Positions 57,416-64,000 of a stretch of DNA of 64,000 bases are shown here, piece by piece. Position 1 is the stretch's first letter, and the number at the start of each line of letters is the position of its first letter. Source of the stretch: Metridium senile (taxonomy: Eukaryota > Cnidaria > Anthozoa > Actiniaria > Metridiidae); NCBI GenBank assembly GCA_949775045.1, contig OX459109.1, positions 1,486,990 through 1,550,989 on the forward strand, in the 5' to 3' direction. The notes under the pieces were generated by a model. It was not told the DNA's origin. It did not search any database and was given only the letters and a program-made list of their open reading frames with translations. The position numbers and the translations under genes are program-made.

Positions 57416-57734
57416 TAATGTCACTGTTCCTCATTTTTTATTGCCTTTTTTGACACCAAGGATTTATTTTTGTAATTTTTTAGATCGGTTTCTAAAAGCA
57501 GTTATCTGATCAATAGAATTTGGGAGAAAAAAACATTTTGATCAATTTAAGGTGTGATAGTAAGCGTGCTTTTTAGTCATAACTCAATCGTTTTACGAGG
57601 AACGTTCCGAAATAGATTCATTTGTGAGAATGGGATCATATGGACATCTTTTGAAATAAAGAGAAAACATATTTTAACTACGCCATACACGCCAAACCCG
57701 TCATACCCGTCTTTAAATAATAAGTCTCTGTGTG

Positions 57735-58200
57735 TTTAGACCTTTACTGACAACGGGGATAGCATATAGAGCGGGTTAGGCGTATATATCAAACCCTGTA
57801 TGATTAATCATATAATACAGACCACGGGGATAGCGTATATGGCGGGTTTGGCGTATATAGCAAACCCTGTATGATTAATCATATTATACAGACCACGGGG
57901 ATAGCGTATATGGCGTGTTTGGCGTATATAGCAAACCCTGTATGATTAATCATATTATACAGACCACGGGGATAGCGTATATGGCGGGTTTGGCGTATTT
58001 AGCAAACCCTGTATGATTAATCATATTATACAGACCACGGGGATAGCGTATATGGCGGGTTTGGCGTATTTAGCAAAGCCTGTATGATTAATCATATTAT
58101 ACAGACCACGGGGATAGCGTATATGGCGGATTTGGCGTATATAGTATATTTTATGAAAATTACTATATACGCCAAACCCGCCATATACGCTATCCCCGTT
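57735..58200. repeat. 71-bp tandem repeat with inverted terminal copy
   Basis: Units start at 57820, 57891, 57962, 58033 and 58104, exactly 71 bp apart, with a partial unit before. Each holds ACCACGGGGATAGCGTATAT, GGCGGGTTTGGCGTATATAG and TGTATGATTAATCATATTAT. The array ends with the complement ATACGCCAAACCCGCCATAT and ACGCTATCCCCGT, making a strong hairpin at 58105-58195. Confidence 0.95.
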
Positions 58201-58289
58201 GTCTGTATAAATAAGTTAATTAAATAAAAATACAGAAAAAATAAAAAAGAAGAAATAAAACAAAACAAAAACATTAAAAAAATTATACA

Positions 58290-58475
58290 AACAAACAAAG
58301 AAAAAAAAAAAAAAATTAAATATTAATTAATTAATAGTAAGAAATATTGTATAACAACAATAAAAAAATAATAAAATAAAATAATACAAATTGTTATTAT
58401 CATTATTATAATAATTTTTAATTATTTATTATTGTAATTATTTATTATTTTAATTATTTATTATAATTATAATTG

Positions 58476-58526
<51 letters not shown>

Positions 58527-58680
58527 GTTATTATTGTTATTATTATTATTATTTATTTTTACTTTTATTATTATAATATTATTGTTTATTGTTATTATTT
58601 ATTATTATTATAATTTTCATTATTTAAATTTATATATATATTTTTTTATTTTTTTATTTTTTTATAGCTATTTATTGCAT
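58290..58680. repeat. A/T-only tract with (ATT)n
   Basis: Nearly pure A and T with a run of ATT units at 58480-58530. It separates the two repeat families of this region. Confidence 0.93.
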
Positions 58681-58684
58681 CACT

Positions 58685-59215
58685 CAGATACGCCAAATAC
58701 GCCAAACCCGTTATATACGTCCTTACAAGATAAGTCTCTGTGGTACGAAACAGAGATTATTTTTATAGATCACGGGTATGGCGTATATAACGGGTATAGC
58801 GTATATGATACTTGCAGACTGCATTTGATGTATTATATTAAGTACATATAATACAAAACAATACTGGCATGTCTCAGATACGCCAAATACGCCAAACCCG
58901 TTATATACGTCCTTACATTAGAAGTCTCTGTGGTACGAAACAGAGATTACTTTTATAGACTACGGGTATGGCGTATATAACGGGTATCAGTATGATACTT
59001 ACAGACTGCATTTGATGTATTATATTTTGTACATATAATACAAAACAATACTGGCATGTCTCAGATACGCCATATACGCCATATACGCCAAACCCGTTAT
59101 ATACGTCCTTACAAGATAAGTCTCTGCATGGTACGAAACAGAGATTACTTTATAGATTATGGGTATGGCGTATATAACGGGTATGAAACTTACAGACTGC
59201 ATTTGATGTTTTAAA
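58685..59215. repeat. Three tandem copies of a 187-190 bp unit with internal inverted motifs
   Basis: Copies start at 58685, 58875 and 59062. Each has ATACGCCAAACCCGTTATAT near the start and GGGTATGGCGTATATAACGG near the middle, which pair with each other. The motif ATACGCCAAACCCG is shared with the 71-bp array and with a single unit near 57680. Confidence 0.93.
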
Positions 59216-59344
59216 TTTTGTAGCTTGAATACATCAAAACAGATTTAATTTGTTTATATCAACTTTTGAACAATAAAAGAATATTAACTCGGCATTTTTG
59301 GACGCCATTTTGAAAAGTGAACAAGAAGCAAACAACAACTTATT

Positions 59345-59563
59345 AGTCGGGCTAGAGGGCCCGACTCTAGGTTTACCTTTTAGTCAATCTATGTATGTAT
59401 GTATCTATCTATCTGTCATGTCGCGTATAGGCCCCATGATGCTTTGGGAACGAACACAGGAAGCCTAAAGTCACGTGTTAAATCAAACTACCATGGAATG
59501 TTCATGCTATCATAAAATTAGAATTGTTTAGCCTCCTGTGTTGATTTTATGACTAGCCCGACT
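59345..59563. mobile_element. MITE-like pair AGTCGGGCTAG / CTAGCCCGACT
   Basis: Perfect 11-bp inverted repeat 219 bp apart. The left side also holds the palindromic stretch GGGCTAGAGGGCCCGACTCT. No clear target duplication. Confidence 0.5.
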
Positions 59564-59897
59564 TCACGCTCATAGAGCGTCTAGTTAAGTGAAATAAACC
59601 CTGCACTGTTTTGGACCAATTAGAATCAAACTATTATAAACATGAATAACCAATGAAGGTAGTTTGAACAACAGTGTTTGAATTTTTATTATTTCGGTAA
59701 TGAGGCAATTGTTGTTGCTCATTAAATGGGTACAATTCAAATAATCAATGCCTTAAACTCCAAGACAATGTAGTTTAATTTTCATGTAGAAAACACTATA
59801 CCAAAATATTTCAAGTCTGTTTTCGAACTGAGTACATGCATGCTTCCATGTGCGAATTTACTATGAACTATCATGGGATATGCAAATATACGCTTGG

Positions 59898-59906
59898 TAT
59901 ATAAAA
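59898..59906 (+). promoter_or_regulatory. TATA box of the SF3 helicase gene
   Basis: TATATAAAA lies about 68 bases upstream of a strong splice donor (GAGG|GTGAGT, 59973/59974). The acceptor TTTTTTCAG ends at 60066, one base before the second in-frame ATG at 60068. The layout is TATA, a short untranslated exon, a 93-base intron, then the coding exon. Confidence 0.6.
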
Positions 59907-60067
59907 TCGGTCCAGATTAGATTGAGACCTCTTTTACCTCAAGCAGCAATCGAGTTAACTTGACGCTGTGAGGGTGAGTATACTATTCGATTTCGTAAAA
60001 TGTTTGCTAAATATTCCCATGTAACTGTTTGAATTCTGATCTAATTCAAAATCGTTATTTTTTCAGT

Positions 60068-62863
60068 ATGTATAGTATTAGTCCAAGCCGACCCTGTCAA
60101 CAGCTTAACAGTTCCGTGATTAGAGGAGAACTACAAACAAACATTGTACCATTAGTTGAAGATAAATGTTCGGTAATTGGAACTAAAAGCATTTGGAGAT
60201 TACAAGGTGGAAAGACTGGAATAGTCCAGGGATGGAATGACATAGTGCAAAAAAGAAACGAATGTGATAGTGCAATTGCACAATTGAACGGAGTGTGTTT
60301 CTTTGTTTCTTCAATATCAACATACGAACCAAAAACCAAGTCTAGCAAGGCCGACAAAGAAGAAGAAGAACGAATTCTGGATACTCATTCTGGGGAAGAA
60401 GATGAAATTCCATCATCACAAACACCGATCACCGATCAAAGTCAATACGCTAGAGAGGCAGCAGATAAAAAGCGTTATCCTGCAATTACGTACTGGGTGG
60501 CTATCCAATCTGTTAATGGGGCCCCAGTTTCCCCAAGAATCGTGCAATCCGCACTCTTAAATTGTAACGTAGAAGCGCATCCGACTCGAGCAAAGTGCAA
60601 GTCCAAAAATACATCGGAGATTCTAAACAAGCTATGCCAAGCAGTAAAGGATCACAGAAACAATTACATGGCCGACTTGGTGCAAGAATCGTATGCACGG
60701 TGCTTCGAGGAAATGTGCCAAGAGCTGACTGGAAAAGAAATCCGTTGCGGCAATTATCGATTTTGTGAAAAAGTGGTACGTTTCAACATCATAAGTGCCA
60801 ATTACTTAAGTCTCTTGAGTCCAGCCGTGAAGAGATTGAAAGCCAAGGGACTACAGATGGATGTGTTTAGCGAAAACCCTAAAGCTATTCAAGGGAATGC
60901 AGAACCAACAAGTGTTGTCACAGAAGTTAGACCCCTTGGGGATGAACTGACTGTCTTGTGCAATGATATCGAAAGAGCATTGCACAAATTAAGTTACGCC
61001 ATTCACAAAGGAGACGTCTACAGACTCGTGCCAGGTGCGAAATTCACTTATCAAAAGGCGTGCCAAGTTGATGAGTTCATCCACTCTCTCCTGGGGAATT
61101 CGTTTTTCAAGCAACGATTGTTAAAGAACTTGCCGAAGCTGCTGTCAATATTGAAACACCCAGAATGCCAGGCTATCCGTCAAGTTGATGTAGATAACAA
61201 TCTTGTTGAAGTTAACAATAACTGGTTTTGGTCATTCAAGAATAATGAATTTACCCATGGCGCACTGCAACCATCTCAAACAGGGATCCTGTCACCAAGA
61301 TCATTTATCCCATTTGACCACAATCAAGATGCAGAACCACTTTACTTCAAACAAATAATCGAGAATAGTCTAGGTGAGGATGAAAAGGTCAACTTTTGCA
61401 AGGACTTCCTTGGTTTGTTTCTTGTTAATACAAGAGAACACAAAGATAAAGTGCCCTGCCTTATTGGCCCATCTAACAGTGGAAAGACGTCCGTACTACT
61501 AGCCACAACAAAGATAATTGACCAGTCAAAAGTAGCAAGAGTGCTCAAGCAAAAGGAATTCAACAGATCTATGATCAACCAAGATACTCAACTTATAAAC
61601 CTTGACGAGGCAGTAGTTTCGTTAATGGATGTGGATGACTGGAAGGTGCTTTTGCAAGGTGGTCTTACTGCTCACGACACTAAATACAGAAATGCAAAGT
61701 CCTTCGTAAACAAATCGCCAATCTTCATCACTGCGCAGAAAGATCTGGACTTTGGATGTAGAGAAGATAACGAAGCCATGGAGAATCGCTTGACAAAATA
61801 CTTCTTTAAGCCATTGCCAGAAGTAGTACCTGAAGCCGCGACATGGTTACGAGATCACCCAATGGATTGCATTGTTTGGGCAGCTAACGTAGCAAGACGA
61901 CAAGTTAGCCATCCAACAACCAACACCACCGATTCAGACTTACCTGGTTTAAGTGCCACAGAAAGATTACATATTTTCAATTTAAACATGAATGAAGAAA
62001 CACAGACAAGGATGGACGAAAGTGGAAGTGCTGGGGACGACGAAGACGAGAACGAAGACGAGAAAGAAGACGACGACGACGACGACGACGACGACGACAA
62101 AGAAGAAGAAGAAGAAGAAGAAGGTAAAGAAATTGAGCCAGATACCCAACTCTTTGATTGTGTTGTTAAATTGCAAGCTGAAAAAGAACATTGTAAAACT
62201 GAGCTAAATTTTGGAAGAGCTAGAATGATCGATCAAATGATTGTCAAGCTTGAAAACGAAAAAGAAGAAATACGACAGGGCATGAAAAAGGTAGCTACGA
62301 TGATGCGTACGAGGAAAAAGAAGTGGCTTGAAGAGCTTGGTGTGGATACAGAACTCGTCTCACAACTGCTTCCGCGTAATTCTGAACAACTAGACCAACT
62401 GCCTAGCCAACTACAGCGAGCAGCAAGTGAGTGTACCCGCAGAAAAGACTTGCAAAAAGCCGAGGCCGAGAGGAGCAACACAAAAGCACATTTTACGTCA
62501 GACTGGCTCAAGATGCAAGAGAAAAAGATGAGAGAGTTACAAGAAGAATTTGAAGCTTGTAACGACCCAAACGCGAAGATGGCAAAACAATATTTACTGG
62601 AAACAGCATCTGATGCCATCAAACGCTATCACGACAAATGTGGGACTCTGAAAGAACTCGGTCTCAAGCTGCGCCAACAACTATGCTACGTTTGGGGACT
62701 CATCAGCCACAAGGGTCGAAAAAATATCACAGATTTGTATAGTCCACTCCCTCTCGAGAATGAAGGAGAAGTACCATCGAGCGCTAGCCAGACACAACAC
62801 TCAAAGAAAAGACAACACAAAGAGAATAGCCAACAGCTGAAAATAACAAAGTACTTTCATTAA
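60068..62863 (+). CDS. SF3-helicase protein with acidic tract, coiled coil and C-terminal PIP-box
   Basis: One open exon of 931 codons from ATG 60068, preferred because an acceptor ends at 60066; an in-frame ATG at 60029 would lie in the intron. Numbering here is from 60029. Residues 1-430 are unrecognised and I see no HUH nickase motif. The SF3 core has Walker A GPSNSGKT (480-487), Walker B LINLDE (522-527), sensor PIFITAQ (564-570) and an Arg-finger stretch EAMENRLTKYFF with R587. This is the order seen in papillomavirus E1 and parvovirus NS1 helicases, hexameric enzymes that open replication origins. A Glu/Asp tract covers 669-698, and about 705-900 is highly charged and helical. The last residues, QLKITKYF (936-943), fit the PIP-box Q-xx-I-xx-Y/F-F and follow a Lys/Arg-rich stretch, so binding to PCNA is plausible. 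It converges with the recombinase gene 240 bp downstream. Probably the replication protein of a mobile element or viral relative. Confidence 0.88.
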   Translation: MYSISPSRPCQQLNSSVIRGELQTNIVPLVEDKCSVIGTKSIWRLQGGKTGIVQGWNDIVQKRNECDSAIAQLNGVCFFVSSISTYEPKTKSSKADKEEEERILDTHSGEEDEIPSSQTPITDQSQYAREAADKKRYPAITYWVAIQSVNGAPVSPRIVQSALLNCNVEAHPTRAKCKSKNTSEILNKLCQAVKDHRNNYMADLVQESYARCFEEMCQELTGKEIRCGNYRFCEKVVRFNIISANYLSLLSPAVKRLKAKGLQMDVFSENPKAIQGNAEPTSVVTEVRPLGDELTVLCNDIERALHKLSYAIHKGDVYRLVPGAKFTYQKACQVDEFIHSLLGNSFFKQRLLKNLPKLLSILKHPECQAIRQVDVDNNLVEVNNNWFWSFKNNEFTHGALQPSQTGILSPRSFIPFDHNQDAEPLYFKQIIENSLGEDEKVNFCKDFLGLFLVNTREHKDKVPCLIGPSNSGKTSVLLATTKIIDQSKVARVLKQKEFNRSMINQDTQLINLDEAVVSLMDVDDWKVLLQGGLTAHDTKYRNAKSFVNKSPIFITAQKDLDFGCREDNEAMENRLTKYFFKPLPEVVPEAATWLRDHPMDCIVWAANVARRQVSHPTTNTTDSDLPGLSATERLHIFNLNMNEETQTRMDESGSAGDDEDENEDEKEDDDDDDDDDDKEEEEEEEGKEIEPDTQLFDCVVKLQAEKEHCKTELNFGRARMIDQMIVKLENEKEEIRQGMKKVATMMRTRKKKWLEELGVDTELVSQLLPRNSEQLDQLPSQLQRAASECTRRKDLQKAEAERSNTKAHFTSDWLKMQEKKMRELQEEFEACNDPNAKMAKQYLLETASDAIKRYHDKCGTLKELGLKLRQQLCYVWGLISHKGRKNITDLYSPLPLENEGEVPSSASQTQHSKKRQHKENSQQLKITKYFH

Positions 62864-62900
62864 ATGACAAGATTGACTTACAATATGCTTTAGAAATCAA

Positions 62901-63115
62901 ATGCTTCAATTCTAGTAATGTAATCGTTGATTGCAAATATATTTACATTTCAAGTGTCAATGCGTCAAATATGCTTCAATTCTAGTAATGTAATCGTTGA
63001 TTGCAAATATACTATTTACATTTCAAGTGTCAATGCGTCAAATATGCTTCAATTCTATTAATGTAATCGTTGATTGAAAATATACTATTTACATTTCAAG
63101 TGTCAATGTTGTTTT
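62901..63115. repeat. Three direct repeats (70 and 73 bp) between the convergent genes
   Basis: Copies start at 62901, 62971 and 63044 with ATGCTTCAATTCTAGTAATG, TAATCGTTGATTGCAAATAT and TTTACATTTCAAGTGTCAAT. The last copy runs into the 3' end of the recombinase coding sequence. Confidence 0.93.
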
Positions 63116-63999
63116 TGTTTCTGGGTGAATTTTCTCATAGCTCTATTTAACAATGAATTAGCAGTTCTGCCTTGCTGAAATCTATAGTTGGGATCCCTTA
63201 AAATTGCAGACCATTGTCCAAACCCATGGCGCTGAATTCCTGCTTCTAAGTAGTCATCTTCTTCTAAATTGAACAATAACATCTTTTTCTTTTTGTGGTG
63301 TTGATTTTTCACTTCTTCGCTAGGGCTGTTGTCGTGCTTCACGGTTGAACATGCATTTTGTTCTTTGTCACGTTCCTTGTCACTAGTAGGGGAGGAGTTG
63401 GGGCTGTCGGAAAGCCGAATGCTTACGTCATCGTCTAATTGCGAACCTTTCTCTCCGTGCAGCTTTTTTAAACATTCATGCGCCTTGGTAGCAATGTCAC
63501 GTGACCTTTGCTTTTGATAATGCACTTTGGCCACAACTGAACTGTGCTTTTGATCTTCTGAAATAGTTTCCTGTTCTTTGCTGTTTAGTTGTTGTTGACT
63601 TGTCGTTTCGACAATTTGTCGATATCGCGTCGGGTGGATGTATTTCCCTGTGGCATCAAACACCATCTTACTCATGAGTTGTCCAATTTTGCTGTGTTGG
63701 TTTCCTGTTTTGGCCACGAGAACAAAGTCACAGTTTGGTTTTAAAAGTGGGCGAATGTGGCAAATATAGGCATCCAAAACTTGAACACTGGTCTCGGACA
63801 AGTACAGTGTATCGAATCCAAAATGCGCTGCAGTCTTAAACTTTTTCTGATCAATAAAACCTCCATTGGTCTTTGCAGTTGCGACCATTTCCACTGTCAA
63901 GTACTGATACGTCATAGGGCGCGATCCTTTCACTTTGATGAACAAATACATGGCCACGAACTTGGTGGCAAAAGACAAGTCGGATGGTGTTGCTTTGTT
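63103..63999 (-). CDS. Tyrosine recombinase with C-terminal Myb/SANT domain (N-terminus outside the window)
   Basis: The frame is open to the window edge, so the start is missing. Counting from the codon at 63978, catalytic residues of tyrosine recombinases are visible in order: Arg20 (GSRPMTYQYLT), a Lys-containing strand FVLVAKTGN (85-93), H115-x-x-R118 (IHPTRYRQ), His145 (HSS) and the nucleophile Tyr154 (HYQK). The usual order is R-K-HxxR-H-Y. A basic stretch HHKKKK (227-232) may be a nuclear signal. Residues about 238-283 form a Myb/SANT domain of the telomere-factor type, with HGFGQWSAILRDP and RTANSLLNRA. Such an enzyme would cut and rejoin DNA at sites chosen by the Myb part. It faces the SF3 helicase gene tail to tail. 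Confidence 0.85.
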   Translation of the reverse strand, partial: NKATPSDLSFATKFVAMYLFIKVKGSRPMTYQYLTVEMVATAKTNGGFIDQKKFKTAAHFGFDTLYLSETSVQVLDAYICHIRPLLKPNCDFVLVAKTGNQHSKIGQLMSKMVFDATGKYIHPTRYRQIVETTSQQQLNSKEQETISEDQKHSSVVAKVHYQKQRSRDIATKAHECLKKLHGEKGSQLDDDVSIRLSDSPNSSPTSDKERDKEQNACSTVKHDNSPSEEVKNQHHKKKKMLLFNLEEDDYLEAGIQRHGFGQWSAILRDPNYRFQQGRTANSLLNRAMRKFTQKQKQH

Positions 64000-64000
64000 C

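Noticed and set aside
60029..60067. Upstream ATG of the helicase frame
   Set aside because: It lies inside an apparent leader intron whose acceptor ends at 60066; the ATG at 60068 is preferred.
60068..62863. Endogenous parvovirus or papillomavirus
   Set aside because: The SF3 core is of that general type, but no HUH nickase, origin-binding domain or capsid gene is seen and the neighbour is a tyrosine recombinase, so a mobile element fits better.

Overview
The window looks like AT-rich nuclear DNA of an invertebrate animal. Genes are split by GT-AG introns, and the intergenic and intronic DNA is packed with minisatellites, MITE-like inverted repeats, a tRNA-derived SINE, LINE and Penelope-like remnants and GAT/GAAT microsatellites. 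A Hint (Hog) domain that is not attached to a Hedgehog signalling domain, an IFI44-like GTPase and an SF3-helicase/tyrosine-recombinase gene pair together suggest a cnidarian (coral, anemone or relative). That is inference; no gene here fixes the taxon.

Layout. 1-16 kb: no convincing host gene; mostly tandem repeats, including an array whose units resemble the GVPQGS..LGP motif of LINE reverse transcriptases. 16.3-26.2 kb (+): a six-exon gene for a 671-residue single-pass membrane protein with a poly-Asp tract and a possible papain-like domain. 28.8-36.9 kb (+): a signal-peptide exon that can join, in the same phase, either a short secreted-protein exon or a Hint-domain protein; LINE and Harbinger-like insertions lie in its introns. 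38.7-56.7 kb (-): the ATPase-domain exons of the mismatch-repair gene MSH3. One MSH3 intron of about 15.8 kb holds, on the opposite strand, a complete six-exon IFI44-like GTPase gene (45.25-54.41 kb). Immediately upstream of that gene is a three-copy tandem duplication of a unit of about 1.58 kb that carries its apparent promoter and 5' untranslated exon. 57.7-59.2 kb: two families of tandem, partly palindromic repeats. 59.9-64.0 kb: two convergent genes, an SF3 helicase protein (+) ending in a PCNA-interaction motif, and a tyrosine recombinase with a C-terminal Myb/SANT domain (-), which runs off the window.

The most interesting unit is the last. An E1/NS1-like SF3 helicase with a PIP-box, beside a Myb-fused tyrosine recombinase, looks like the replication and integration module of a mobile element or viral relative that I cannot assign to a named superfamily. 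The second theme is the IFI44-like gene: nested in MSH3, with a triplicated 5' region and a 1.8-kb foldback in an intron that would form long double-stranded RNA in its pre-mRNA. The third is deep nesting of elements, with one Penelope-like remnant carrying three separate insertions.

Exon boundaries were set by reading splice sites and checking phase by hand. The three complete multi-exon models each give an uninterrupted frame, but none has transcript support here.
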